A stretch of 64,000 bases of DNA from Tilletia caries (GCA_032718865.1 JALUTQ010000038.1:1054001-1118000), one strand, 5' to 3'. Shown: positions 9,370 through 22,184, numbered from the stretch's first letter. Notes: generated by a model not told the origin, from the sequence alone. Translations and numbers: made by a program.

Positions 9370-12300
9370 ATGTACACAGCAGCCATGCACTCGCACTCAG
9401 AACAGCAGCCACCACCGAGCATCATCACAAGCACAAGCTCACCACCACAGCCACAGCCCACCATGGCACTCTCAAGCACCAACACCGACACCGACACCGA
9501 GCAGCACACCCTCGACCTCGACCTCGACCTCGACCTCGACCCCATCCTCATCGACGCACTCAGCACAAACCGCGACCGTCTCTTCGTCCTCCAGTCAGAA
9601 CGCGACATGCTCGCCTTGCTCAACGCTCCACCGCCCCACCAGCCACGCGACATGCCCCTGATGAACTCCTACCAGCGTCTCCTCGTACACCGATGCGCCG
9701 ATCTCTTCGGACTCGCCCATCACATCAACCCAACCACTAAGGTCGTCACTCTCTCCGTCCTCGAGACCAGCACGGCGTGAGTCTCCTTTCTTTTGTTCCA
9801 CTGTCATTCTCATCTCATTTCAACTCCTTTCTCCCACAGTCCTCCCTTTAGACTCGCACAGCGTGTCCCTTCCACCGCTCCACCGCCCATCCTCAGTCCC
9901 TTCACGGAGACACCAGCAGAGCTTCTACCATCATCATCATCATCAACAACAACAAGGAGCCCAAGCACAAGCGCAAGTCCAACAACAGCAACAGCAGATC
10001 CCACCTCACGCAGCATGTCCGCCTCCGCCTCCGCATCCTCCTCCCTCGGTCTTGGAAATCCTACCACGCCCACCTTCAAGATCATGAGAAGAGACCCCTC
10101 CGCACCACGCATCCCACCCGGAAGACTCGTCCTCAACGACACACCCCTACCCGACGACGCTCTCCTACCCTCAACCTCCTCCTCGACGACCACCTCGCAC
10201 TCACAAGCCTCAACGCCGAACGGAGTCAACAGCACAACAACAACAACAACGACGTCAAATCACCCCTTCTCCCTACCCCACACCGCTTCGTCCTCCTCCG
10301 ACCTCTCGCTAGCCTCCTCCACTGCCTCCCTCCCACCCCAGCAGCCGCAGAGGAAGAAGGACAGGAGGAATATGACGATCGAAGAGCGCGAGGCTGCTTA
10401 TAAGGAGGCCCGTGAACGGATCTTTCAGGATTTCAGACCGGCTTCGGCTGCTGCTTCTACCACTACTACGCCTCCTCCTCCTCCTTCTGCTGCTGTAGAT
10501 GGTGCTGGTGCTGTTGAACAGGACTTGGTCGTCGCTGCAGCTGGGCCGGGAGCGGGGGCGGGTACGGGAACGGGAACGAATGACAGACGGGACTTTACGA
10601 GAGGATCAGGATCAGGATCGTCCCTCTCTACAAGCTCCCTGCCCTCCTCCTCCCTCGCACTCTCATCAACAGCAACAGCAGCGGGAGCAGGGCCAACGAC
10701 CGGGAGAGGCCTCGGCACAGCCACCCTCGGTCCACGGTCCATCTCCTCCGGTCAGCACAGTGCGCGCTCGACTCCGCCTGCCAGCGCTAGTGGATCGGGC
10801 ATGGGAGCGGGAGCGGGAGCGGGAGCGGGAGGGTGGTATGCTGCGAATGGTCAGCAGGGTGTCGGGGTGTGGTACCCACCAGCACCACCTCCCCCATCGT
10901 CAGCATCATCGGCGGCGGCGTACCCTGATTCCTCAGCTTCGACTTCGACATCGACTTCGGCTTCGGGAGCAGGAACGAATCTATCGGGACATACACTCGC
11001 GGGTGTAGGTATGCGATTCGGCACTGGGCCCGTCTCTTCCTCTTCCACCGCTTCCTCCGCCTCCGCCTCCGCCTCCGCCTCCGCCTCCGCCTCTGCTTCC
11101 TCATCGAGCTCGACTTCGTACGCTGCCCCCGCTGTGGTTTCCTACCAGCAGCAGCAGCACGGGATGGAATATGGCTATGGGTACCACCAGGGGCAGCAGG
11201 GGTACCAATTACAGGGGCAGGGGCAGGGGCAGGGACAGGGGTATCAGGGACAGGTGCAGGGGGGTATGTATAACCCGCCGATGTACGCTCCGCAGATGCA
11301 GATGCAGGTTCCCATGGGGATGGGGATGGGGTATGGTGGGTACCTCGGCCAAGGCGGGTATGGGGAACATCAGGGGCAGGGACAGTATGGACATCTGCCG
11401 CAACAAGCTCATCCTGTACATGCGCATCCACAAGCTCAAGCTCATGCGCAGGCGCAGGGGCAAGTGCAGGCACAGGGGCAGGGGCAAGCACAGGGGCAGG
11501 GACAGGGGGGACAACTGTTCAACCCGTACGGCCCGCCGGGAAGCTGGGGTCCCAGTCCTAATGCTGCCCCTGCCCCCGCTCCGGCCTCTGCCACCGGTGC
11601 TCCCCCCGCCGACGCGACGAAGAATCTCAACTCGGGTCGGTTTCGAGCTGGTGCTGCGGCGGGAGCAGGAGCAGGAGCGGGAGGGCTGTACGAGAATGGC
11701 TGGAACAACAACAACAACAACAACAACGTCCCTGCAACGACTACGACAGCAACGACGGCGTCCTCCTCTACGGCGAGTAGTTCACGCTCGCACTCCTCCT
11801 CCCCCGCGCCTCCCGCGTCGTCCGCTTCCTCCTCGGCTGCGGGGTATCATACGGCTGCTGGTGGGAGGTATCCCCAGCAGACGCAGCAGTATCAGAGGCC
11901 GGCTTCGCATTCGCCTGATTTGGTGCTGGGGTATGGTTCTGGTGGTGGTGGTGGGGCGTATGGAGCTGGGGCGGGGACACAGGGACAGGTGCCGTATGGG
12001 TATGTGCAAGGGATGGAGGGTGGGTATTATGGTGGGCAGTATGGACAGGGGTACGCTGTACCTCAGCCCCAGGCCCAGGCCCAGCAGCAAGCACAGGCGC
12101 ACGGGAATGCACAGGGACAGTACGCGACCATCCGCGGGATGGCGCCTATCGCCGCTACTTCTTCAACCGGAGCGGGAGCGGGAGCGGGGGGGAGTAGTAG
12201 CAGTAGCAGTACCAGCGGCGGCAACGGCAACGGCAACGGCGGTGGGGCGCGTCTACAACAACAACAGCTCACGAATGGTAGTGGCTACTTCCTCCAAGGC

Positions 12301-13139
12301 CGGATGAATGGGACCGGGAACGGGACCGGGAACGGCGGGAGCGGGACGCCGAATTCGTCCTCGGGGACGGGGTCGCCTGTTCCCAGTCTCGGTGGACGGT
12401 CTTCGGACGCGGGGAGGGCGCGCGGGTGGGACCCGGCTGCTGTTGTTGGGGATGCGAGTGGGAGTGCGGCACCGAGTGGACGGGCGTCGCCGTTCGTTAG
12501 GGGCGTTGGCGTGGGCGTGGGGGAGGGTGCGGGTGCGGGTGCTGGGTCTGGGTGGATCTATGGTCCGTCTGCTGGAGCGGGAGCAGGGACGGCGCGAGCT
12601 GGGAATGGGAGTGGGGTTGCGAATGTTGTGAGGCAGCAGGTACGTTTTCTTCTCTCTTCTTCTCTTCTTCTCTTGACTCCCGTCCCTGGTTCTCCATTAT
12701 GGGGATTCCTGCCTCTCATGGTCTGATTTTTTCTTTTCTTTCCCGTAATAAGCAGACATCCCGACCATCCTCAGCAGCGGCGGGATCGACGGTGGCGGCC
12801 TCTATGTCGTCCAAGCATGGCTTACCCGCCCGACCGGACTGGGTGCTTGGCAGCAGCGCTGTGCCGAGCACGACGACGACGACAATGTCCAACCCAGCTT
12901 CAGCGTCCGCGTCAGTGTCTGCGACGCCCGTCTCTGGCAGTACGCCCATCTCGTCGTCGGACGTCGTATCTTCCGAGGAGGAAGGATCGATCGCGATCGC
13001 GATCGCAGGCGAGGGGGATGTGGGATCATCGCCGACGTTGAAAGCGTTGAGCGCTTCGTTCGCTGCTGGTGTGGGTATTGAGGAAGGAGGGCGGGATGGT
13101 GTGCCTACGGCGGCGGCGGCTGCGGCTGCGGGTTCCTGA
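9370..13139 (+). CDS. R3H and SUZ domain RNA-binding protein (Rbs1/R3HDM-like)
   Basis: Three exons (9370-9776, 9840-12639, 12756-13139), 1196 residues. The R3H domain spans about residues 60-125 (RDRLFVLQSERDMLALL ... YQRLLVHRCADLFGLAH). A SUZ motif follows from KIMRRDPSAPRIPPGR to TIEEREAAYKEARERIF. The last 850 residues are disordered, rich in Gly, Gln, Ser, Ala and Tyr, with GQ, AGAG and polyAsn repeats. The R3H-SUZ pair binds RNA or single-stranded DNA; S. cerevisiae Rbs1, with a similar arrangement, affects RNA polymerase III assembly. The prion-like tail suggests RNP-granule association (inference). An Asp-Leu repeat precedes the R3H domain. The start could instead be the in-frame ATG at 9385 or 9463. 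Confidence 0.8.
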
Positions 13140-13558
13140 GCGAAGGGGGAACGAAAGAGGGGCGATACAAGGAAAGGAAGGGCCGCCTTCAAGGGCTGGC
13201 TAAAAGGAAGGCTGGACCGTCCGCTCCATCTCCTTGCTGCATACGTAAACGCAAATGACGGTCTGTTTGTTCTTTTCGTGTTTCCCCCTTCGCTCTCCCA
13301 TTCTCCATCCCATCCATTCGGCATTCATCCCATCCAAGACGACAATGAAAATGGTTTTGTGGCTATGTAGCACATCATTCTTCTGCCCCCTTGAGGCTTG
13401 AGGTCAAGCCTGATGGAGGGCCTGGAGAACGCGCTTGAGCGAGATGGTTCTATGTGTTATGTGTATGTGCATTCCGACTCAGGCGTCTCTACAGTCAGCA
13501 AACCAAGTTGAGATACCCCTCGCACCAGGGGAGGGGGGAAGGAGTGATTGGAGGCCTT
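13140..13558. other. Convergent intergenic region (3' ends)
   Basis: A 419 bp stretch between the stop codons of two convergent genes. No gene or repeat of note; it must hold both polyadenylation regions. Confidence 0.6.
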
Positions 13559-15211
13559 TCACCGCCCGCCATCCTCCGACTGGAGGGTGATCATGCACGA
13601 CTCCAGAATATCAACTGCCTCGTCGACCTGCTCAATCGTGACCGTCAAGCTCGGCAGAATCCGAACCGCGTCCGACCCAGCACTGAGGACGATCAACCCT
13701 CGCTCCCGGGCAAGTTTGACGACATGGCCCGCATGGGCGGGCTTGTGCATGGAGATACCGACGATCAGTCCGCGTCCGCGGGGCGAGGCGGATCCAGCGG
13801 CCGGCTCGTGCTTGATCAAGTCCGGGAAGAGCTCACGGACGCGCTCGAGCCGTTGGAAGAGGTGCGCGGACGAAGCGTGCAGGTTCGTCTGCAGCACCTC
13901 GGCGTCCATCCTTCCGAGCACATGATGGGCGATCCGACTTCCCAACGCACCCCCGCCGAACGTCGTGCCGTGATCGCCGACGGTGATGGCGTCCGCGACG
14001 TGTTGACGCATGAGCACGGCCCCGATCGGGTACCCGTTCGCCAGCGGCTTGGCCATGGTGACCAGGTCCGGGTGGATATCGACGGGATAGTCGGAGTGGC
14101 ACCACATCGTCCCCGCTCGGAAGAGGCCGCACTGAATCTCATCATAGATCAACAGCGCACCAACTTCGTTACACCGCTTCCTCAGCGCGCGCAAGAACTC
14201 CACCGAGGCCGGGTAGATGCCTCCTTCGCCTTGGATGGGCTCTACAATGACACCCGCGGTGGTGTGGTCGATCAGGGACTCGATGTTCTCGAGCGAGTTG
14301 AATTTTCCCGTCTTGACTTGGCCGAGCAGGGGTGCGAAGGGCGCTTGGTACTTCTTGTTGGGGGTCATGGAGAGGGCGCCCATGGTTCGGCCGTGGAAGG
14401 CGTTCTCGAAGGAGACGAGGCCTGCGTTTGGGTGTTGGCCGTCGGCGGCGGGCTTGGTGTGGAGGGCGTATTTGCGGGCGAACTTGAGGGCAGCTGCGAG
14501 TAAGGATGGTACAGTTGAGCTTATCCTGCACGCTTTGATACGTTGGAGACGGCAGCTACACTCACCTTCGTTGGACTCGGTCCCGCTGTTGGAGAGGAAG
14601 ACCTTGAGCTGGATGTCCTCGTTCGTGGTACCCTTCTGGATACCCAAACCGCCGTACTTCCTGGTGAGGGAGACGAGCCGCTCGGCCAACTGACCGCTCC
14701 ACTCGTTATGGAAGAGATTGCTGGAATGGATCAATCGAGCAGCCTGTTCACCGGCGATACCCGCAATCTGCTCGTCCGCATGTCCCAACGAATTGACAGC
14801 GATGCCGGAGGAGAAGTCGAGATATCTGCGCTCGCTGATGCCCTTGTTCACAGCCGAGAGCGGGTCGCATTCGGCGTAGATGTCGAGTCCGCGTCCGTGT
14901 GTGAAGATGAGGGGCGGGCGCGAGTAGGTGGCGAGGGTGGTCTTTGTGAAGGAGTCCAGCTTCTGAGCGATGGCTGAGTTTGGGGCCAGGCCGGCGTCGT
15001 CCGGGTGGGTGACGTCGAGATAGCGTGCGCAGGGGCGCTCGGCTGCGTCTGTTGCGTAGCGGGCTCTTGGTGTGCGCTTGGGCAGCAGCACGGACGATGC
15101 TGATAAGGTCGAGCTGGAGCTGGAGCTGGAGCCCGCTCCTGCTGATGTCGCTGTTGCTGTTGGTGCCTTGGTGAGCAGACGAGCTGCGGACTGTCGGAGC
15201 GCAGAAGACAT
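13559..15211 (-). CDS. ARG8: Acetylornithine aminotransferase, mitochondrial
   Basis: Two exons (15211-14566 and 14493-13559) around a 72 bp GTGAGT...GCAG intron, 526 residues. It is a class III, fold type I PLP aminotransferase: N-terminal presequence rich in Ser, Ala and Arg (MSSALRQSAARLLTKAP), YLDFSSGIAVNSLGH, FLSNSGTESNEAALK, FENAFHGRTMGALSMT, IVEPIQGEGG, LLIYDEIQCGLFRAG and the PLP-lysine region LVTMAKPLANGYPIG. The reaction transfers an amino group from glutamate to N-acetylglutamate semialdehyde in the mitochondrial ornithine/arginine pathway. Other class III enzymes (ornithine or GABA aminotransferases) are less likely given the GTTFGGGALG and mitochondrial leader pattern. The intron length is a multiple of three and its frame is open, so intron retention would add 24 residues. 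Confidence 0.9.
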   Translation of the reverse strand: MSSALRQSAARLLTKAPTATATSAGAGSSSSSSSTLSASSVLLPKRTPRARYATDAAERPCARYLDVTHPDDAGLAPNSAIAQKLDSFTKTTLATYSRPPLIFTHGRGLDIYAECDPLSAVNKGISERRYLDFSSGIAVNSLGHADEQIAGIAGEQAARLIHSSNLFHNEWSGQLAERLVSLTRKYGGLGIQKGTTNEDIQLKVFLSNSGTESNEGECSCRLQRIKACRISSTVPSLLAAALKFARKYALHTKPAADGQHPNAGLVSFENAFHGRTMGALSMTPNKKYQAPFAPLLGQVKTGKFNSLENIESLIDHTTAGVIVEPIQGEGGIYPASVEFLRALRKRCNEVGALLIYDEIQCGLFRAGTMWCHSDYPVDIHPDLVTMAKPLANGYPIGAVLMRQHVADAITVGDHGTTFGGGALGSRIAHHVLGRMDAEVLQTNLHASSAHLFQRLERVRELFPDLIKHEPAAGSASPRGRGLIVGISMHKPAHAGHVVKLARERGLIVLSAGSDAVRILPSLTVTIEQVDEAVDILESCMITLQSEDGGR

Positions 15212-15400
15212 GGTGAGGGTGGGAGGGAGAGGGAGGAGCGCGTGCTATGCAATCAATGTGTGTGTATGCTGTGTGCTGTGTGATGGAGGTGATGGTCAGC
15301 AAGAAGAAGGGAAGGGAAGAGCAAGGGCAAGGGCAAGAAGGGTTAAGGGTCGGACGCAGCATGACTCGAGCATGACCACAGAAGCACTCAGCACAGTAGC

Positions 15401-16953
15401 ATGGTCGCAGCAGCAGCAGCAGCATCGCCCGTCCCCGTCCCCGAGCGCCACATCGTCGTCGTCGGCGGCGGAGTCATCGGCGCTGCCACCGCTTACTATC
15501 TCGCGTCCCACCCAGGTAGACACGCTGCAAGAATTACCGTGTGCGAGACGAGCTACCTGATCGCGCCCGGTGCATCTTCCAAGAGCGGTGGATTCCTTGC
15601 CTCCGACTGGCACGATCACGGCACTGCCAGCCTCGCTGCCCTGTCCTTCCGCCTGCATTCCGAGCTGGCAGAGGAGCACGACGGCGAGGCCAGGTGGGCT
15701 TATCGGAGACTGAAGGTGAGTATTTCTGTCTTGGTCCCTACATGCATGGCATGCTCTCTGCTCGCTGATCATCAACATTTCCAATCGAATTGAATTGCAT
15801 GGCCTTCGAATAGACGTACGAGGCCGACATTGATAACACGATCCCTCCCCAGCATCACGACGTCCGCGAGCTGGACTGGATCGATCCCCGCGTCCTGGCC
15901 TCCGAGCTCGACCTCCTGGGAGACGAATCGACTACCGCGCAAGTGACCCCGGGGCTGCTGAGTATATTCCTCCTGGAGCACGCACGGGACCGGCTCGACG
16001 TGGATCTCTTGCTCGGAACGGCTGTTCGTTCCATACACACCGGCGACGACGGCAGGGTCACCTCTCTCACAGTCAGCCGAGAGGGTGACGTGGTGGACGA
16101 AATCCAGGCGACGGACATTATTGTATGCGCAGGGTGAGTGTATCCTATGATTTCGAAGTGCCGGGACACTCTGATCATTCCCCTTGGGACTTCCACAGAC
16201 CATGGACTGGCGCCTTCTTCAAGGTCGCCATCGACCCGACTTCCCCTCTCCAACGCCTCCCATTCGTCAAGACGGCCTCCCGGATCGGGGGCCAACGGGC
16301 CCACTCCATCGTCGTCCGAGGTACCCGGCCCGTGGGTAACCATGCACTCTTCGTCAATAAGATATCCTATCTCGCCGCCCGCTCCGCCACCAAGGCGGGC
16401 AACCCGGAGCTCTACTGCCGTCCTGATGGCACCGTATATGTCTGCGGAGGTGAGTCCCAAACCGAGTCGAGCACAGAGTACCCCTTCCCCTCATCTCCTT
16501 CTTTATCTCTTCCACAGCCCCCGACGGCGAGGAACTGCCTCATACGGCCGACGACGTCGACTTCTCCGAGCGGCAAGTCGAGAAGCTCATCGAGCAGACG
16601 GCCGTCGTCGCCCCTCAAGTATTCGGACCAGACGCAGAGATCGTTGTCCGACAAGCTGTGAGTCTCTCCCCACCCCTACGGACGTGAATCCCAGGTACAG
16701 CCACTTGAACGCCTTCCCTTCTCTTCCCTTCCTCTCGCGCCCCCAGTGCTTCCTTCCCATGAGTGAAGCCACCAAGAACCCGATAATCAACTTCTCCCAG
16801 CAGCACGGACTCGGCGTCGCGGCCGGTCATACATGCTGGGGGATCACTCTCTCCCTCGGCACGGGCAAGGTCATGGCCGAGCTGATCTTCGATGGGAGGG
16901 CTCATTCGGCTGACATTCGCGCTTTGGATGGGTTGAAGGTGCGCGCGGAATGA
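15401..16953 (+). CDS. FAD-dependent oxidoreductase of the D-amino-acid-oxidase fold, Tda3-like
   Basis: Five exons (15401-15715, 15814-16133, 16199-16449, 16518-16657, 16747-16953), 410 residues. The N-terminal Rossmann motif is VVVGGGVIGAATAYYLA, followed by GASSKSGGFLASDWHDHG, typical of the fungal Tda3 / SPAC1F5.03c group. GPWTGAFFKVA and a C-terminal GHTCWGITLSLGTGKVMAELI complete the FAD site. In yeast Tda3 has been linked to late endosome-to-Golgi trafficking, but its substrate is unknown, so only an FAD-dependent amine or amino-acid-like oxidation can be proposed. It lies head-to-head with the acetylornithine aminotransferase gene (189 bp between start codons), which may allow co-regulation. 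Confidence 0.82.
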
Positions 16954-17551
16954 ACGAACAGTACGTACCTTCCTGCTTCACTCCGGCCTCGCCACGTTCG
17001 ACCCCTTCCTTTCGTCCCGGCCCTTCCTCCTCTTCGACCTTGTGCCTCTGCTGCCCATCACCACTTCGTACTTCTACCAAAACCAGGCGCACCGCCCCTC
17101 GGACCCCCGCCACCAACCCTCGGCCAGCCTCGATCCCTTCGCTTTCGCCTACTGTTTACTCGCTTTCCCCTCTCTCCCCCCGTCTTGGCTATCCAGCATA
17201 TCGAACCCAGGCCCTGTAGAATGACTCCCCGCCCGTCTCTTATCTATTTCCCTCTTGTACCCTTTGCTTGCATCTATCTTAACCCACCCACCCCCTTCCC
17301 ATCTGGTCGATCTCCTTGCAACATCAATATCTGTCTTCTTCATGCTTCTTCGAGATTCCGATCCTCCCTGTACGGAGCGGGAAAGTGTGAAGGATGGAAG
17401 GTCTCCAAAGTTTCATTTTGAGGAACGGTCGGGAACAACGTAAAAGTCGGCGCTCAATATGACACAAAAGGGGGGAAAGAGGCGCAGCCGGAAAAGGGGG
17501 GGGGAGGAGAAGGGGGGGGAGTAGCAGAGGGTAACCGAGGAATCCGTTCCA
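16954..17551. other. Convergent intergenic region (3' ends)
   Basis: 598 bp between convergent stop codons. C/T-rich on the plus strand up to about 17320, with G-runs at 17490-17520. No gene seen. Confidence 0.6.
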
Positions 17552-20500
17552 TCAAACCAGCGCACCCGCCGAACTCGTCGTTGCCCCTGCAGCATTCGAA
17601 GCCTTCAGCACAACCTTATCCCCCAAACTGAGCGCAATCCCCTGCGTCTTGCTCCGAATCCGCACATGTCCCTGCATCGTGCCGTCGTCTAATTGCTCGA
17701 TGGAGAGATTCGCAAGCGCGTCTTCGCCGAAGAGGGAGCGGGCGTATAGGTTCGCGGAGAGGAAGCCGCATTCGCCTGCTAGGGACGCTTCGGGTGTGAG
17801 GCAGGCCATGTTCGTTGACTTCATGATGTGGTCGAGGTAGCCTCGCAGGTTGCTGTTTCCCAAAGAGAAGTAAGGTCAGTCAGTCAGAACACATCCAAGT
17901 ACAGAGAGAAAGGAGAAGGCAAACCGTTACTCACCGAATGCTCGTGTTCACATTGACCTTGTTCTCCCACTCAAACTCGGTCCACATGCTCCGGAACTGG
18001 CTCTCCGTGCACATCGCCGGCTTGATGTAGTCCATAATGTCGATATGGATATCGTTCAAAACAACACAGTTCCCCTCCGGCGCCGCCGTCGCATTCGCAA
18101 CCGAGTTCATCGACTTGCTGACAGTGGTGGTAGCAGCAGCTTTGGCCTTGCCCTTCGCTCCCGCTCCTGCGCCAGCACCAGTGGAGGAGGACGAGCCGGC
18201 GGCAGGTCCGACGCCATCGTAGATGATGTTCCCGAAAATCACGCCCGTCTCCGTGCTCGAGACCTTGATGGTCGCCTTGATGCTCTGGAACCCAAACGGC
18301 GCAAGCGTATAATTCGACGGCCGCTCCACCAGCTTCAGGTCACCGAGCGTCGCAAACTCGATCGACAGATTCTGCAACGTCTCGCTCGTCTGGTTCACAA
18401 CCAGCACATCGAGCAGGATGTCAAACTGGTGCACGTTCACATACGCCTCCGCATACACGGGGTCCGAAAATCCCGTGAGCTGCACCACGCGCTGCAGCTT
18501 CGAGATGAAGTCGTCCTTGCTCGCCTCCGCCGTGCCCATGGCCGAGGTGAGCTCCTTCTCATACTCATCCCCGCCCTCGTCGGCCGCGGACATACTGTCC
18601 TTCTTGAACTGACGGAACGAGAGCACATCGTCCGGCTGCACTTTCGCCGTCTTGCTCTCCTTCGCAGCCTTCTCCGCCTGCTTCCGCTCCTCCGCAAGGA
18701 CCATCTTCGCATACGCAGCCTTCGTGTCGTGCAAGAACACACCCGAAATCTCGTCCCGCTCGACATCCTCGTCCGCGCGGAGCGTGGCCAGCGTTTGGAC
18801 GCACGTCATGATGCGCTCCTGCGAGTCCTCGTCAATCGGCGCTGCTGCAAACTTGGACTGGCCCACCCGGACGATCGAGGTCATGATGAGCATGGCCTCG
18901 GCCCGGAGCGAGTTCTTCGCCTTCGCGTCCGTCGATTTGGCCGAGAAGCGCAGGACGAGCTTGACCAGCGTCGACGCCAGCACCGTGCCCGTGTAGAAGT
19001 CGCCAAGCAAGATCAAACTGCGGAGCGGGGGCTTGATGGCCGTCTTGACAGCCTGTAACGCAGCCGCCTGTTGATTCGCTTCTGCCGAGAAAGCCGTCTC
19101 CGTCGCATAGGTACCATCCGCACGGACTCTCGTGACCGTAGTGGGCTTGGCAGCAGCAGCAGCCTGAGCGTCATCCGGCTCTTCGGCGTTCTCCTGTTGC
19201 GCAAGGAGCCGCTCCTCGGCCGCGAGGATCGGCACCTCTCCGATGACCTTGCGAATCTGCTGAATGGCCTCCTTGATATCTTCCACACTCTCGCAGTACT
19301 CGCCCGCAATCCACAGCGCGCCGCGGAACACCTTCCCGCTCTTGATCTCGGAGAACGTCCGGAGCAGCTTCTCGACGATGCTCGAGCGCAACTTGGGGAA
19401 CTTCTCCACGACCTCGCGCACAAAGGCAATCACGTCCACCGCGCTCGGGTTGGCCGAGTCTCCGAGGAACTCCATGAGCACATGGACGACGTTGCTCGCG
19501 ACTTCGCTAAACTTGATGGCGCAGGCGTGAATCTTCTGGATGAGAAGCTGGCGATACTCAAGACCCTTGTCAAAGTTCGCGTCCGTGGTCTTCTGGAGCT
19601 CCTTTTTGAGGAAGAGGACGACCTCCTCGACGTTCCGACTGGAGACCATGTCGAGCGCTACGTCGAGGGCTTTGCGACGGACGTCCATGTCCGGCGAGGA
19701 GAGGACGCGGAGGAGGTCCATCACCAGCGGATCGATGACGTGGTCGTGGCGCTGTCGGAGGGCGTCGAGCCGGGCGAGGACGATGAGCTTGACGTTGTTG
19801 TCGCTCTCCTTGACGACGAGCTCGATGAGTGCGGAGGCGGTGGCCTTGATGGCTGCTGCGTTTTGGGTGAGCCTCGTGAGTGTTGTTGCTGCCTCGTACT
19901 TGACGGCGTGACTGGGTGCGGTGAGGAGCTCGGAGACGGTGCGAATGTACTTGGCCTGTATTGGAATATGGTGTAGGTGCAGTAAGGTTGAGTGAGATCC
20001 TTCAAAGAAACGTATCGTTTGAAGAAAAACGCGGCAACTTACCTTGTTGGGGCTCTCTGAGGTGCAGTCCTTGCGGATGAATTCGATGACAGCCAGCTGC
20101 ATGAGCTCATCCATGGTCGAGATCTGATCATAGACTGTGAGCAGGTACTCGACGGCCTTCTCGGGAGCGACGTCGCAGAGGAGGACAAAGGCGTTACGTC
20201 GGCAGGTCGCGTCGGACTCGGCGGCAAGGAAGGTCTCGATGATTTCGGGTGCGTCGACGAGGAGGGCCTCGTTGTACTTGAAGACGGTGTAGATGCAGAA
20301 GACGGCATTCTTGCGTACGTAGGAGTGCCTGTGCTCGAGACACTGTCGGATGGTGGGCACGAGGGGCTCGAGGAGTTCGGGCTCCTTGACCTTCTGGAGG
20401 AAGCGCAAGGTGGAGCCGCGGATGTACTCGTTCGGATGTTGGAGGTCGTTCCGGATGGCATTGCAGACGAGGATCATCTCCTGCTTGAGCTTTCCTTGGT

Positions 20501-20765
20501 CGTCGAGCTTGGGGCAGATCTCCCAGTAGAAGTGGAGCATCTTCTTGAGCTGTTTGGACTTGGAGGGGAGGACATACTGGATGATGGGCATCAGCAGGGA
20601 CGGGTGTGGGCGGCCATTGAGCGTGGAGATGATGATCCGCCGCAGTGTTTCGACCTTGGTGTCATCGTCGGCCTTCTGGAGGAGGGAGCGGAGGTCCTGG
20701 GACGGCAGATCGACGCCGTCATCGAGGGGGGCGATGATGGTGTAGGCGAGAGCGTCTTGAGGCAT
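17552..20765 (-). CDS. SEC26: Coatomer (COPI) subunit beta
   Basis: Three exons (20765-20043, 19955-17935, 17852-17552), 1014 residues, a normal length for beta-COP. The start [17 protein letters not shown] was chosen because homology begins here; the frame is open a further 77 acidic codons upstream. The N-terminal adaptin-like solenoid includes [48 protein letters not shown] and [15 protein letters not shown]. The C-terminal part carries the beta-COP appendage ([43 protein letters not shown], read in pieces). The protein is part of the heptameric coat for retrograde Golgi-to-ER transport. A low-complexity hinge (residues about 500-545, Ala-rich) is normal for the family. Confidence 0.95.
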
Positions 20766-21132
20766 TGTGGGTGGGTGATGAATGGGGTCGTGGTCGCTGA
20801 TCTGAGATCTCCAGGAGGTGGTTACTGTTTCTCTCGCTGTCTCTTGCGCGCGCGTCGCTGGCTCGGTCTCGCTCTCGCTCTCGCTCTCGCTCTCGTGCTC
20901 GCTGGCTGACTCGCTGTCGTCGCTGTCGTCGCTGTCAAGAAGCAAGGCAACCTCGTTCCTCTCTCTCCCGTCTGTGCGGGTCTTCCACGATTCCACATGT
21001 CACGTGGCGGCATTCACCTCACAGCGCATTATTCAAGGCAACTGGGACAACGGGTGAATGAATGCATGTTCACAAAAGGCTTCCATTGAATGATGGGCAA
21101 GGTGAAGTCTAGCTACAGGTGCTCCTTCCCGT
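20766..21132. promoter_or_regulatory. SEC26 promoter region and 3' flank of the Dabb gene
   Basis: 367 bp upstream of the SEC26 start. Contains a GCTCTC repeat (about 20866-20895) and GTCGCTGTC repeats. No clear element recognised. Confidence 0.45.
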
Positions 21133-21680
21133 CTACGGGTTGTCGAAGTCGTACGCGAGCACCGAGTCAGTGTTGGGTGCAAGGATCGTGCGCACGAAGC
21201 TGGAAACGCGAAAGGCGAATTTAGATGCGTTCGTCAGACAGGCCAGCAAGACGGGGACCCAGATACACTCACTCGCGGTGGGCAGGGTCGTCGCGGTAAA
21301 CCTCGTAGTCGGCTCGGCTGTTGAAGTGGGTGTACAATCCTGTATAGGAACGGTCGATCATCGTTAAGCAGAGGTCAAAGGTATTGTGAAAAGGAAACGA
21401 CGAGCTCTCTCTTTCACTCACCATAGTCGAAGCCTTGGGCACGGTCTGCGATCACAGGCGGGCCGTGTCCGACGGCGGTGCACTTCTCCTTGACGACGTC
21501 GAGCGACTTGAGACTGTCGACATGGGCAATGAACTCGTCGAGCTTGGACGAGGCAACCTCAGGCTTGACCTTAACACACACGTGAGGAACGAAGAGGGAT
21601 GTCAGCCAGCGTCTCGCTTCACTGGTCTTGGGGCTCATCCGCTGGCTTACCTTGACAAGTACTACGTGAATGAAGACCAT
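21133..21680 (-). CDS. Stress-responsive alpha/beta-barrel (Dabb) domain protein
   Basis: Four exons (21680-21651, 21569-21422, 21339-21273, 21199-21133), 103 residues. The single domain is a dimeric alpha/beta barrel: it starts MVFIHVVLVKVKPEV, continues VDSLKSLDVVKEKCTAVGHG, then GLYTHFNSRADYEVYRDDPAHRDFV and ends near AYDFDNP. The spacing of His in FIHVV, the DYEVYRDDPAH motif and the length match the Dabb family, whose members include stress-induced proteins of plants and fungi. The catalytic role is unknown in most members. Assembly from four small exons restores one continuous frame, which supports the model. Confidence 0.82.
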
Positions 21681-22184
21681 CTTTATGTCGGTCTTTGGGT
21701 TGGTGATGTGATGGTGAGTGGAAGGAAGCTCTGGTGAGGATGGCCTGATGGGTGGCTCGCTGGTGATCGGCGCGCTTGGACCCTTGCTTGCCACCACCAC
21801 CACCCAAGCCCTTCTCCTATGCCTTGCCCACCCTTCTTCCCCTTTCCCTGCGCCTCTGCCCCGCCCCTGCTCGTAGCCGCCATCGTGACTTGAGTCCGAT
21901 CGGCTTCAGCAAGCCAGGGGTTTGGGCCCTGCCATCATATATCATACCACGCTTCCATCTGCTGACCACCGACCGACTGACTGGACACCTGCGAGAGAGA
22001 CGATGAACTGACATCGAACTGATGCAACTGGCTGATCGCGCCTTACTTTCCTTTCCAGTGACTCCTGCTTGTGCGACATGCGGGACAAGGACGAGGTATA
22101 AAGCCCAGCTGACCGCTCACCTTCTTCCCTTTTCCTTTTCCTTTTATTACAGTCTCTGTCCCAGAACATTGTCCTCAGCCAGTC
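21681..22184. promoter_or_regulatory. Divergent promoter region
   Basis: 504 bp between the divergent start codons of the Dabb protein and the small unknown protein. Contains pyrimidine tracts (21780-21880, 22120-22160) just upstream of each start, common in promoters of this genome. No gene seen. Confidence 0.45.

Noticed and set aside
9510..9545. CTCGAC direct repeats and similar arrays (10800-10835, 11210-11250) considered as CRISPR-like or satellite DNA
   Set aside because: They are in-frame dipeptide repeats (Asp-Leu, Ala-Gly, Gly-Gln) within the R3H-SUZ gene, with no spacers; CRISPR arrays are not expected in a fungal nucleus.
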